A stretch of DNA of 64,000 bases. Source: Paenibacillus paridis (GTDB lineage: Bacteria > Bacillota > Bacilli > Paenibacillales > Paenibacillaceae). A program made the translations under genes and the position numbers. Positions 16,624-24,774 of the stretch are shown here, piece by piece (positions within the stretch are counted from its first letter, which is position 1; every line of letters begins with the position of its first letter). The stretch is from assembly GCF_006345825.1 (NCBI RefSeq), contig NZ_VCIX01000084.1, positions 53,157 to 117,156 of the forward strand, written 5' to 3'. Under the pieces are notes generated by a model. The model saw nothing but the letters and a program-made list of their open reading frames with translations. It had not been told where the DNA came from and made no database searches.

Positions 16624-18078
16624 TTAGGCTGTTGCTCTTTTTTCTTTTTTCATTATGACGAGTCTCCAGCCAGTCAGCATAGCACATACTAAGCAAATGG
16701 CCGATGATGTCATGAATACGAGATGCATCCCTGAAAGGAAAATAGCGGGTTGGCCTGGAATCAAGTCGGTTACTCGGTATCCGGCCTTGCTGCTCATTTC
16801 GTGAAACAAGATGGTAGTGGCAAGGGTGATGCCAACGACCATGCCCACATTGCGGACCAGTGAGTTGACGCTGCCGGCGGAGCCAAGCTGTGTGCGTGGA
16901 ACCTTGGACATGATTAGGGAATTGTTTGGCGGCTGAAACAAGCCGCTGCCGATGCCAAGCATAGCGATCCAAACGCCCACCAGCACCACAGAGCTGCCGT
17001 CATGCAGACGGGCTAGCCCAAATTGGGCAATGACCATCACGATTAGCCCCGCGAAGGTAAGGGCCTCAGAGCCGATTTTATCCGATAATGCCCCGCTAAG
17101 AGGAGAGATGACGACCATGCAGATCGGGAATAACATAAGTAGAAAACCCGCATAGAACGGGGATAGCTCCAGCATATTCTGCGCATAGAAAGGTGCAATA
17201 ATGTTAAAGCAGAAGTTAGCTACAAACACAAGAAAGCCGCAAAGAATACTGAGTGAGAATAGAGAATTTTTGAACAGCGAAAGCTGCAATAGCGGGTGAG
17301 ATATACGCTTTTCTACTCCTATAAAAGCGATGAAAGCAGCACCGGCGACGATGAGGGATAAAATAATTAAACTGTTTCCGTACCCCAATTGTTGACCAAG
17401 CAGCAGTCCAGCGAACAGGGCGATAATAAACACGGCGAATAGAAGGCTGCCAGGGATATCAATTTTGGATTTTACTTTCATAAAATCTGCAGGAAGGACC
17501 TTCCACCCAAGGACGATGGCAATCAGCCCAATCGGAACATTCACCCAGAAAATATATTCCCAGCCTAATGTTGATACAATAATGCCGCCCAAGCTAGGTC
17601 CGGCAATACTGCCTAATGATACGAAGGTGCCGATTAGCCCAATCGCTTTGCCCCTCTCTGTTGATGGGAAAATATCGGTGACAATGCCTTGGCTGTTGGC
17701 CATGGTCATCGAGGCTCCGATCGCCTGTATGATTCGCGAAGCGATGAGGAAGGGAAGGGATGCACTAATACCGCAAAGCAGGGATCCGAATATAAACACC
17801 ACCATGCCAATTTTGAAAACTTTTATTTTTCCAGCGATATCGCCAAGCTTTCCGAAGAACAGTATGGCTGAGCAAATCGACATTAAATAGATGGTCGTCA
17901 CCCACTCTACTTGCGCTAGCGGAAGATGAAGCTCCTTGACAAGCACAGGCAAAGCAATATTGACAATACTGCCATCCAGTGTGGCCATAAAAGTGAATAA
18001 ATTTAATACGATCAGGATCATCCAGCGTTTTTTCTGGATCGCCTCATCCTCTTGATAGGTTGCACCAATTGCACTCAT
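16624..18078 (-). CDS. DHA2-type MFS drug exporter, 14 TM
   Basis: 484 residues from ATG 18078, which follows GAGGTG at proper spacing; a longer frame start lies inside the operator region and is rejected. Fourteen hydrophobic segments are visible. Motifs typical of the EmrB/QacA family are present: the N-terminal L-D-G-S-I-V-N-I-A-L-P after helix 1, the loop 2-3 motif G-K-L-G-D-I-A-G-K, and the motif-C-like G-x(3)-G-P-x-L-G-G in helix 5. These transporters use the proton gradient to export cationic or amphipathic drugs. It is transcribed divergently from a marR-type gene with two operator copies in the shared promoter region, indicating MarR repression. Confidence 0.92.
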   Translation of the reverse strand: MSAIGATYQEDEAIQKKRWMILIVLNLFTFMATLDGSIVNIALPVLVKELHLPLAQVEWVTTIYLMSICSAILFFGKLGDIAGKIKVFKIGMVVFIFGSLLCGISASLPFLIASRIIQAIGASMTMANSQGIVTDIFPSTERGKAIGLIGTFVSLGSIAGPSLGGIIVSTLGWEYIFWVNVPIGLIAIVLGWKVLPADFMKVKSKIDIPGSLLFAVFIIALFAGLLLGQQLGYGNSLIILSLIVAGAAFIAFIGVEKRISHPLLQLSLFKNSLFSLSILCGFLVFVANFCFNIIAPFYAQNMLELSPFYAGFLLMLFPICMVVISPLSGALSDKIGSEALTFAGLIVMVIAQFGLARLHDGSSVVLVGVWIAMLGIGSGLFQPPNNSLIMSKVPRTQLGSAGSVNSLVRNVGMVVGITLATTILFHEMSSKAGYRVTDLIPGQPAIFLSGMHLVFMTSSAICLVCAMLTGWRLVIMKKEKRATA

Positions 18079-18111
18079 ACCTAGCACCTCATGCCTCTTT
18101 TTTGATATATA

Positions 18112-18169
18112 GTTGCAAACGCAACCAAATAATACACCCAGTGTACTACAATGTAGTTGCGCGCGCAAC
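18112..18169. promoter_or_regulatory. Paired MarR operators, GTTGC-N4-GCAAC
   Basis: Two identical palindromes, GTTGC-AAAC-GCAAC (18112-18125) and GTTGC-GCGC-GCAAC (18156-18169), are 44 bases apart. They lie between the divergent MFS exporter and MarR genes and are best explained as binding sites of the MarR product. Confidence 0.75.
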
Positions 18170-18235
18170 CAATTTCATGTAGTGTTTGAGGAAAGGTTTG
18201 TTACCCGGCAGACATTAATTAAAGAGGTGTGCTTA

Positions 18236-18667
18236 ATGAAATCGAACCATGAACCGATCGGCAAGCTGATCTCTCAGCTTCATCGCCAAAATCAAAAAAA
18301 GCTCGCGAGTGAGCTTCTGCCGTACGGTATCGGCAGTGGCGGGCAGCCCAGCTTTCTTAAGCTAATTCTAAAACAACCTGGCATTACACAGGATCAAATG
18401 ACCAATGAATTGAAATTTGATAAGGCAACAACTGCCCGCTCAGTAAAGCAGCTTGAGGAGTCCGGTTATATCGAGCGGAGAATTGATCCTAAGGACCGCC
18501 GCTCATCTCTGCTTTATCCGACATCGAAGGCCATGGAGTTCGCTCCGGTGCTCCAAGCGATTCTTGCGGAAATCAATAACACCCTTGCCGAAGGATTAAC
18601 AGCAGAAGAGGTAGAACTATTGATTACTTTGCTCCAAAAGATCAATAAGAATTCTAAAAAGTTATGA
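18236..18667 (+). CDS. MarR family transcriptional regulator
   Basis: 143 residues from ATG 18236 (SD AGAGGTG); the longer frame start runs through the operators and is rejected. It shows the winged-helix core of MarR proteins: I-T-Q-D-Q-M-T-N-E-L (helix 3), D-K-A-T-T-A-R-S-V-K-Q-L-E-E-S-G-Y-I (recognition helix) and the wing R-R-I-D-P-K-D-R-R-S-S. The N- and C-terminal helices form the dimer and ligand module. It is divergent from the MFS drug exporter and most likely represses both genes until an effector binds. Confidence 0.92.
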   Translation: MKSNHEPIGKLISQLHRQNQKKLASELLPYGIGSGGQPSFLKLILKQPGITQDQMTNELKFDKATTARSVKQLEESGYIERRIDPKDRRSSLLYPTSKAMEFAPVLQAILAEINNTLAEGLTAEEVELLITLLQKINKNSKKL

Positions 18668-18822
18668 AGGCAGCCTGATCTTCCCCTGTTGTAGATTCAT
18701 GTTTGGCTAATGCACGGAGTTGCTGTCGAATTGTTGCTATCGTATTCTGATTTTCGTGGGATTCTAAATGAATCTGGTTATACTCAATGTAAATGAGTTG
18801 ATGGCTGCGAGGGGGAAAGGCG

Positions 18823-19404
18823 ATGGATGCAGAATTATTCGATATGATTTACGATTCTATTGCGAACAAACAATCAACCTATGACGGTGTATACTATACC
18901 GGTGTAAAGACGACAAAAATTGTATGCCGTCCTTCATGCAGGGCTCGTACACCCAAACGCGAAAATATTACGTTATATCCTAATTTAAAGTCTGCCTTGC
19001 GCGACGGATTCAGACCCTGCAAGCGCTGCAAACCTGATACTCCGGGTTCATTAAATCCAGATGCCATGCTTGCTGCGCAAGTGGATGCTATGATTACAAC
19101 AAATTATAAATCAGCGTTAACCTTATCCTTACTGGCAAATCAGCTGGCCATTAGCCCTTATCATTTGCAGCGTACCTATAAGCGCGTTACGAATCGCACG
19201 CCAATGGAGCAGCTTCATCAAGTGAGGCTTAAGAAAGCCAAACTACTTTTGGCCAATAGAGAGCTGAGCATACATGGAGTAGCTTTATCTGTTGGTTATA
19301 AAACCGCTTCGCATTTTGCGGTTTGGTTTCGCGAGCAAACGGAGCTAACCCCAACGGCTTACAGAGAGGGTTTAAACGGAAAGGACGACAGCGATGAGAA
19401 ATGA
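18823..19404 (+). CDS. adaA: AdaA: methylphosphotriester-DNA methyltransferase/activator
   Basis: 193 residues. The N-terminal Ada zinc-binding domain has four cysteines, C35-R-P-S-C39 and C66-K-R-C69; the first is the expected acceptor of a methyl group from Sp-methylphosphotriesters. Residues about 95-185 are an AraC-type double HTH (S-L-L-A-N-Q-L-A-I-S-P-Y-H-L-Q-R and A-L-S-V-G-Y-K-T-A-S-H-F). Length and layout match B. subtilis AdaA (about 211 residues), the methylation-activated activator of the ada operon. Its end overlaps the start of adaB by 11 bases, so the two are translated as an operon. SD AGGGGGAAAGG supports the start. Confidence 0.95.
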   Translation: MDAELFDMIYDSIANKQSTYDGVYYTGVKTTKIVCRPSCRARTPKRENITLYPNLKSALRDGFRPCKRCKPDTPGSLNPDAMLAAQVDAMITTNYKSALTLSLLANQLAISPYHLQRTYKRVTNRTPMEQLHQVRLKKAKLLLANRELSIHGVALSVGYKTASHFAVWFREQTELTPTAYREGLNGKDDSDEK

Positions 19405-19945
19405 GCTAATGTGGACAAGAGTTGAATTCAATCAGAGTAGTTGGTTGCTGCTTGCAACGGAAAAAGGCTTATGCCGAATCATATTTCCGCATGAGGGATT
19501 GGAGCATTTCAAAAGCTGGATGGCCCGGATTATTCCTAACGGAGAGCTGAAGGAAGAGCATGAAGCCATTAAGCGTACAGGGATAATAGAGTGGCTTGAG
19601 AGCTATTTTGCAGGCCAGAAGTTATCCATTGCAGGCGTTAAGCTTGATTTAATCGGGACTGAATTCCAGCAGGAAGTATGGAGAGAGCTTGGAAACATCC
19701 CTTATGGCGAAACAAGATCCTATGGAGAAATCGCGAAGGCAATCAACAGGCCGCAGGCAGTACGTGCGGTGGGTGCAGCTAATGGAGCGAATCCAATTCC
19801 CATCGTATTGCCTTGTCATAGAGTAATTGGAGCCAATCGGAAGCTAACGGGCTTTAGAGGCGGGCTAGAGATGAAGAAAAAATTGCTTACTATTGAGGGT
19901 ATAACCAATGTTGAGGATGGCGGTCATGAACGATTCTTATTTTAA
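19394..19945 (+). CDS. adaB: AdaB: O6-methylguanine-DNA methyltransferase
   Basis: 183 residues. The C-terminal alkyltransferase domain carries the active-site signature P-C-H-R-V with acceptor C141, preceded by the DNA-binding helix around R-A-V-G-A-A-N-G-A-N-P and the G-T-x-F-Q-x-x-V-W-R-E-L motif. It transfers methyl groups from O6-methylguanine to its own cysteine in a suicide reaction. Translationally coupled with adaA (11-base overlap) and followed by a terminator at 19951, forming a compact adaptive response operon. The N-terminal 75 residues form the less conserved ribonuclease-H-like domain typical of the family. Confidence 0.96.
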   Translation: MRNELMWTRVEFNQSSWLLLATEKGLCRIIFPHEGLEHFKSWMARIIPNGELKEEHEAIKRTGIIEWLESYFAGQKLSIAGVKLDLIGTEFQQEVWRELGNIPYGETRSYGEIAKAINRPQAVRAVGAANGANPIPIVLPCHRVIGANRKLTGFRGGLEMKKKLLTIEGITNVEDGGHERFLF

Positions 19946-19950
19946 ATGAG

Positions 19951-19980
19951 AAAGAGCACCTAAACCAGGTGCTCTTTTTT
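19951..19980. terminator. Intrinsic terminator between convergent genes
   Basis: AAAGAGCACCT/AGGTGCTCTTT stem with loop AAACC and a T-run. It can serve adaB and, in the other direction, the nucleotidyltransferase gene. Confidence 0.9.
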
Positions 19981-19985
19981 GCATT

Positions 19986-20777
19986 TTATTTTATTAAAGA
20001 ATCATATATTTCTTCAAGGTAAGCGACCGATACATGCTCTGCTTCTTCTTTTAATAGGAGGGCCTCAGAAGCTTGCCGAAGTCGTCGATAGAGGCTGATC
20101 GTACTTTTTAACGCATGATAGCAGCTTTCGGAGCTGTGTGCAGGGATCGTCTTTTTTAGGTCCTCTAATTCATTAATGGCATACTGCTCCAGTTTTCTAA
20201 CGCCTCTAGGAAGTTGACCATTTTGTATCAAAACCAAAGGACCGAGCACGGCACTTCGAATATAAGTAATATGGTCGATCAATTCAAACCATTCGCCTCT
20301 CCCCAGCTTCGTTGCACCGTAATGGACCCAGACCCAGAAGCGGTCCTCTATCCATTGGGCATCGGGGTATGGATGTGAAGGGAAGGTTTTTTCGAAAATT
20401 CGGCTGATTACCTGATCTTGTTCCCATAGTATAAGAGGATTTTCAATCCGAGCATTGAGCTCTTCCAAGGTAATGAATTTTAAATCGACATGCAGCGGGT
20501 CTGGTCCATATAAGCATATAACAACACGAGGTTCACCAACGTGCTCACCTGTAAATCCAGAAAGCAATGTGCCTAATCCTTCGGCAATGGCCAGCCGTTC
20601 ATTCATGATCTGATCTTGATAGGCAGATTCGTATACGATGATCAGGTCTAAATCGCTATACGCGTCCATGGTATTCGTCATCATGGAACCGCCGGCTAGA
20701 AGCCCGCGAACTCGCCGATCTTGGCTTAGCTTTTCCTTGGCTTGGTGAATGAATTGTTCATGAATAGGCAGCAGCAT
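19986..20777 (-). CDS. Nucleotidyltransferase-domain protein (aminoglycoside adenylyltransferase-like)
   Basis: 263 residues from ATG 20777 (SD AAGGGG at eight bases; an upstream GTG is closer and less likely). The N-terminal domain has the polymerase-beta-type nucleotidyltransferase signature L-L-A-G-G-S followed 11 residues later by S-D-L-D-L-I-I-V, and a third acidic position in H-V-D-L-K-F. A helical C-terminal domain follows. This resembles the AadA/ANT and MNT-like groups, which adenylylate small molecules or proteins. Nothing in the context fixes the substrate. A small palindrome (ACCCAAAATGGGT) lies upstream in the promoter region. Confidence 0.8.
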   Translation of the reverse strand: MLLPIHEQFIHQAKEKLSQDRRVRGLLAGGSMMTNTMDAYSDLDLIIVYESAYQDQIMNERLAIAEGLGTLLSGFTGEHVGEPRVVICLYGPDPLHVDLKFITLEELNARIENPLILWEQDQVISRIFEKTFPSHPYPDAQWIEDRFWVWVHYGATKLGRGEWFELIDHITYIRSAVLGPLVLIQNGQLPRGVRKLEQYAINELEDLKKTIPAHSSESCYHALKSTISLYRRLRQASEALLLKEEAEHVSVAYLEEIYDSLIK

Positions 20778-21047
20778 ATAAAGCACCCCTTATGATATGA
20801 CCCAAAATGGGTATTACGCCAACTTATCATCTCCATTGGTCTTTGTCAATTCTAACTGGAGCTCTGCTCGGATGAGAAATTCAACTGAAATCAGAAAGAT
20901 TTAGGGGCTTGTTCGGTTATTCTCTGATGAAATTAAGCATAAAGAGAGTTATATCTTCCTTTTTGCCATAAGGACTGTATGAGCTCAGCGTTTCTTGAAG
21001 AAGCCAATTCGGAGTAAGTTACTGTAATAGTAGGGGAAGTGTGTACG

Positions 21048-21815
21048 TTGGATAACGGGAAATTTATGAAGCTGTTTGGGCTTGTTGGCGGAGCTGCAGT
21101 TCTGAATATTATCGTATTGTCGCCTGGGCTACTAGGTGTGGAAATAGGAGGTGAAAGCATACTTGAAACGGCTTCGGGCGTAACGTTATTGGTTGTGAGC
21201 TTTCTTGTTGCGCTTTACGGGAGTTATGGTTTGCTCTTTAAGCCTCCTGCCGTGCTGCCTGTAAAAAACATGACGACTCGTGAGGATTATATTGCTGCGC
21301 TTCACCAGTACCGAAATGCCAAGGATCTAAAAAAGGATATAACCCTTGCTTTGGATCAGTTGGAAAGGATCGTGAAAAAGAAGAGTGCTTTGATAGAGGT
21401 TCTTGGACAGCGATTCGATCAAAAGGAGATTAGTTATAAAAAGTTCGATTCGGTCATTTATGAGGTGGAGAAGCTGTTCTACCTCAATATTCGGGGCATT
21501 CTTAACAAGCTCAGAGTATTCGATGCCTCCGGCTATTCCGCTTTTGCAGGGCAGCAGCAATCGGCGAGGCTCTCTGACAAACTAATACGAGAAAAAACGA
21601 TTTTATACAAGGAGTACTTATCTTACGTGACGGGATACCTAAGTGCGAATGAAGAAATTTTGCTTAAGCTGGATAAGTTATTGTTGGAAATTTCACTGTT
21701 AAACAGTACCGATTATAGAGATATCGAGGAAATGCCCTGCGTGAAGGAAATTGATTTATTAATTAAGCAGACCAAATTATATAAGCATGGAGAGGAAGAC
21801 GGATATGGCAGGTAA
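21048..21815 (+). CDS. Membrane protein with helical cytosolic domain, first gene of a TelA operon
   Basis: 255 residues if started at TTG 21048, which is well placed after AGGGGAAG; GTG 21039 is too close to that SD. Two membrane segments lie near residues 8-28 and 40-63. The rest is a charged, probably coiled-coil helical domain. I cannot assign a family with confidence. In position and shape it resembles XpaC-type proteins, which are often encoded next to TelA/YaaN-type genes, but no sequence motif proves this. Its stop overlaps the start of the VWA protein gene, so the operon is tightly coupled. Confidence 0.65.
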   Translation: MDNGKFMKLFGLVGGAAVLNIIVLSPGLLGVEIGGESILETASGVTLLVVSFLVALYGSYGLLFKPPAVLPVKNMTTREDYIAALHQYRNAKDLKKDITLALDQLERIVKKKSALIEVLGQRFDQKEISYKKFDSVIYEVEKLFYLNIRGILNKLRVFDASGYSAFAGQQQSARLSDKLIREKTILYKEYLSYVTGYLSANEEILLKLDKLLLEISLLNSTDYRDIEEMPCVKEIDLLIKQTKLYKHGEEDGYGR

Positions 21816-23493
21816 AGGGAAAGCTTTTGTCGTGTTAGTGGCTATTGCATTGTCTGTTTTTTTGCTTGTTTATTTGGGCATCAGCTTAACGTCTAATCTA
21901 GGGAAAACAAAGACGCAGATTACTACGGAAGACGCGACGAAAAAGCTTGATAAATTATATAAAGATGTATCGGTGAGAACCATGGAGCCTATCAAAGGCC
22001 AAATCGATCTCGATCCAGCGGCAGTCGGCGACTCGTTGCCCGATATATCCAAGTTTCCCGTTTCGGTATCGAATACTACGGACAGCTATGTAGAAATCTT
22101 TTCTTCCACGGAGAAATCCGGAACGGGTATTGATGGCTGGTTAAATGAAGTAGCTGCCGAATTCAATAGCGCCAATATCACGGTGGATGGGCAGTCGGTT
22201 TCGGTTATGATTCGGAATATTGCATCGGGTACTGCTGCCGATTATATCCGATCAGGCAAATATATGCCGGACGCGTTCACTCCATCGAACGAGCTGTGGG
22301 GAGAAATGGTGAAGGCCGAGGGCATTCCTACTCAGCTGATCTCAGATCGACTCGTCGGCAATGTAGCCGGTATTGTAGCAACCAAAGCAAAGTATGACGA
22401 GCTGGTAGATAAATACGGTTCCCTGAATATCAAGACCGTAACGGATGCTATTGCCGACAACGAGCTGGCGATGGGGTATACAGATCCATTTGCCAGTTCT
22501 ACGGGACTAAACTTTCTGGTGACCGCTCTCGGAACCTTTGACAGCAATGATTTGCTTGGGGAGAAAGCGGTGCAGGGCTTTGAGAAGTTCCAGGCGAACG
22601 TTCCGTTTATTGCTTCAACTACGCTGCAAATGCGCGAGGCAGCCAAGACCGGCATGCTGGATGCTTTTGTCCTAGAGTATCAAACCTTCGTGAATGCAAC
22701 GGATTTTAAAGCAGGTTACGTGTTCACTCCTTTTGGCGTGAGACATGATAGTCCGCTTTATGCTTTGGGAGACTTGCCAAAGGCTAAACTCGATATTATT
22801 CAGAAGTTCGCCGATTTTGTGGAGCAAGAGAAATATCAGAAATTAGCCGAGGAGAAAGGTTTTAATGGCCTGCAGGATTACCAATCCGAGCTTGCAGCCG
22901 TGGATGGCAGTATCTTGTCCGCTGCGCAGAAGCTGTGGAAGGAGAAAAAGGATGGCAGCAAACCGATTGCGGCAGTGTTTGTAGCTGACGTATCGGGGAG
23001 CATGGGCGGTGAACCTTTAAATCGGTTGAAGGAATCGCTGCTGAAGGGTCAAAAGTTTTTGGGCCGGGACAATAGCATTGGCTTCGTTTCTTATTCCAGT
23101 GATGTTGCCATCAATCTTCCGATCGGGAAGTACGACACGAATCAGCAGTCGATGTTCGTTGGAGCGATTAACAGCCTTCAGGCCAGTGGGGGGACAGCTA
23201 CTTTCGACGGGATTGTGGTGGCGATGAAAATGCTCCAGGATGAGATTGCTCTGAATCCCGATGTGAAGCCGCTGATCTTTGTTCTGAGCGATGGAGAGAC
23301 GAATGAAGGCCATTCGCTTAAGGATATTAGAGGATTAATTGAAACGTACAAAATTCCGGTCTACACGATAGGTTATAATGCGAACATTAAGGCACTTCAA
23401 AGTATTTCGAGCATTAATGAGGCGGCCAGTATTAATGCGGATACCGAGGATGTTGTTTATAAGATCGGCAATTTACTTAACGTTCAAATGTAA
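21805..23493 (+). CDS. Membrane-anchored binding-fold plus VWA domain protein
   Basis: 562 residues from ATG 21805. A single N-terminal membrane segment (about 4-26) anchors an extracytoplasmic part. Residues about 85-370 resemble an ABC-type solute-binding fold (W-L-N-E-V-A-A-E-F-N near the N-terminus, then alternating strands and helices with G-Y-T-D-P-F-A-S-S-T-G-L). Residues about 388-560 are a von Willebrand factor A domain with an intact MIDAS: D395-V-S-G-S, a later T, and D in L-S-D-G-E. Such domains bind a divalent metal and a protein partner. The gene overlaps the membrane protein gene upstream and lies 25 bases before the TelA-like gene, so the products probably act together, perhaps in envelope stress or tellurite/antibiotic tolerance. 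The precise function is unknown. Confidence 0.8.
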   Translation: MAGKGKAFVVLVAIALSVFLLVYLGISLTSNLGKTKTQITTEDATKKLDKLYKDVSVRTMEPIKGQIDLDPAAVGDSLPDISKFPVSVSNTTDSYVEIFSSTEKSGTGIDGWLNEVAAEFNSANITVDGQSVSVMIRNIASGTAADYIRSGKYMPDAFTPSNELWGEMVKAEGIPTQLISDRLVGNVAGIVATKAKYDELVDKYGSLNIKTVTDAIADNELAMGYTDPFASSTGLNFLVTALGTFDSNDLLGEKAVQGFEKFQANVPFIASTTLQMREAAKTGMLDAFVLEYQTFVNATDFKAGYVFTPFGVRHDSPLYALGDLPKAKLDIIQKFADFVEQEKYQKLAEEKGFNGLQDYQSELAAVDGSILSAAQKLWKEKKDGSKPIAAVFVADVSGSMGGEPLNRLKESLLKGQKFLGRDNSIGFVSYSSDVAINLPIGKYDTNQQSMFVGAINSLQASGGTATFDGIVVAMKMLQDEIALNPDVKPLIFVLSDGETNEGHSLKDIRGLIETYKIPVYTIGYNANIKALQSISSINEAASINADTEDVVYKIGNLLNVQM

Positions 23494-23518
23494 AGATAAA
23501 CAATAAGGAGGGGCTGGA

Positions 23519-24658
23519 ATGTCATTTTCTATGGAAGTGATCAGCGAGGAGAAGCTGAAGTCGGCAATCGAAGAGGAAGTGAAGCCTGAGCCGGAGGAGT
23601 TAACGCAGCTGAAGGAGCTGGCGTTAAACAACGTTTCTACAATTCTGGCGTTGGATATCGAATCATTGGAGAAGCGAAGAGCGGTCTTGCAGTCCATTGA
23701 TAGCTTTGGCATGGGCTCGATGAGGTCGTCCTCAGAGAAAAACGCCCTTTTGCAAGTTTCTGTAGGGAACTTATCCAAAACAGGGGATGAAGGCGGGCAA
23801 GTAGCCAAGGGTTTGTCGGAGCTTCACCTTCAGTTGAAGGATTTGGACCCAAGCGTCATCGATTTTGCAAAAAGCGGCATTTTGGGCATGCTGTTTAATC
23901 CCTTGCGGCGATATTTTGTGAAGTACCAGAAAGCGGATGCGGTTATTTCGGACATCATATTATCATTGGATAAAGGGAAAACGGTATTGAAAAATGACAA
24001 TACAACCTTGGAGATCGAACAGCAGGTGCTTAGAGATCTCACCAAAAAGCTGCAAAAGGAAATCCAGCTAGGCGTGCTGATGGATTCAGAGATCGAGTCC
24101 CAGATTGAAGCAGCAAAGCTGCGCCAGGAGTCGGAAGACAAAATTCTGTTTATTACGGAGGAAGTCTTGTTTCCTTTACGTCAGCGACTAATGGATTTGC
24201 AGCAAATGCAGGTCGTCAATCAGCAGGGAATTATGGCTATAGAGGTTGTGATGAGGAATAATAAGGAGCTTATGAGAGGGGTAGACAGAGCCCGAAATGT
24301 CACGGTTTCTGCTCTGAAGATCGCAGTCACCGTGGCAAGCGCGCTGTATAATCAACGAATTGTTTTGAAAAAGATTGAGCTTCTTAATCAAACGACAGAC
24401 AGTCTCATTAGCGGTACTTCAAAAATGCTGAAAGACCAAGGCGCAGCGATTCATAAGCAATCCCTTGAAGCCAATATTTCAGTTGACACGATGAAACAGG
24501 CCTTTACTGACGTGCTGTCAGCTTTGGATTCGATTAGCACGTATAAACAGGAGGCGCTTCCTCGCATGCGTGAAACGATTAGCCAGTTTAGAGAGCTGGC
24601 GAATGAAGGAGAAAGCAGGATTTTGCGGTTGGAGAAGGGACAGAAGCTAGGCCTTTAG
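23519..24658 (+). CDS. Toxic anion resistance protein, TelA/YaaN family
   Basis: 379 residues, start after AAGGAGGGG. Almost entirely alpha-helical and rich in Q, E, K and L, matching the TelA/KlaA family both in length and in the central region with I-Q-L-G-V-L-M-D and later A-L-Y-N-Q-R-I-V-L-K-K-I-E-L-L-N-Q-T-T. There is no signal or membrane segment. TelA-type proteins have been linked to tellurite, nisin and antibiotic tolerance, but the mechanism is unclear. As last gene of the operon with a membrane protein and a VWA protein it may couple a cytosolic helical scaffold to an envelope complex. Confidence 0.88.
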   Translation: MSFSMEVISEEKLKSAIEEEVKPEPEELTQLKELALNNVSTILALDIESLEKRRAVLQSIDSFGMGSMRSSSEKNALLQVSVGNLSKTGDEGGQVAKGLSELHLQLKDLDPSVIDFAKSGILGMLFNPLRRYFVKYQKADAVISDIILSLDKGKTVLKNDNTTLEIEQQVLRDLTKKLQKEIQLGVLMDSEIESQIEAAKLRQESEDKILFITEEVLFPLRQRLMDLQQMQVVNQQGIMAIEVVMRNNKELMRGVDRARNVTVSALKIAVTVASALYNQRIVLKKIELLNQTTDSLISGTSKMLKDQGAAIHKQSLEANISVDTMKQAFTDVLSALDSISTYKQEALPRMRETISQFRELANEGESRILRLEKGQKLGL

Positions 24659-24736
24659 GAAGCTTCTATAAAGCAGCTGCTGGAATTAGGTGCTTATGAT
24701 GTAAATCGGGGTTGGTCCATACAGTGGGGAAACTAA

Positions 24737-24774
24737 AAGAGCCAAGTCATGTAATCATGACTTGGCTCTTGATT
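24737..24774. terminator. Bidirectional terminator, 15-bp stem
   Basis: AAGAGCCAAGTCATG pairs perfectly with CATGACTTGGCTCTT around TAAT; T- or A-runs lie on both sides. It ends the TelA operon and the xylanase gene, which converge here. Confidence 0.9.

Noticed and set aside
16568..16972. Open frame of 134 codons, minus strand
   Set aside because: It overlaps the 3' part of the MFS exporter gene in another frame and covers the TetR operator; no protein-like pattern.
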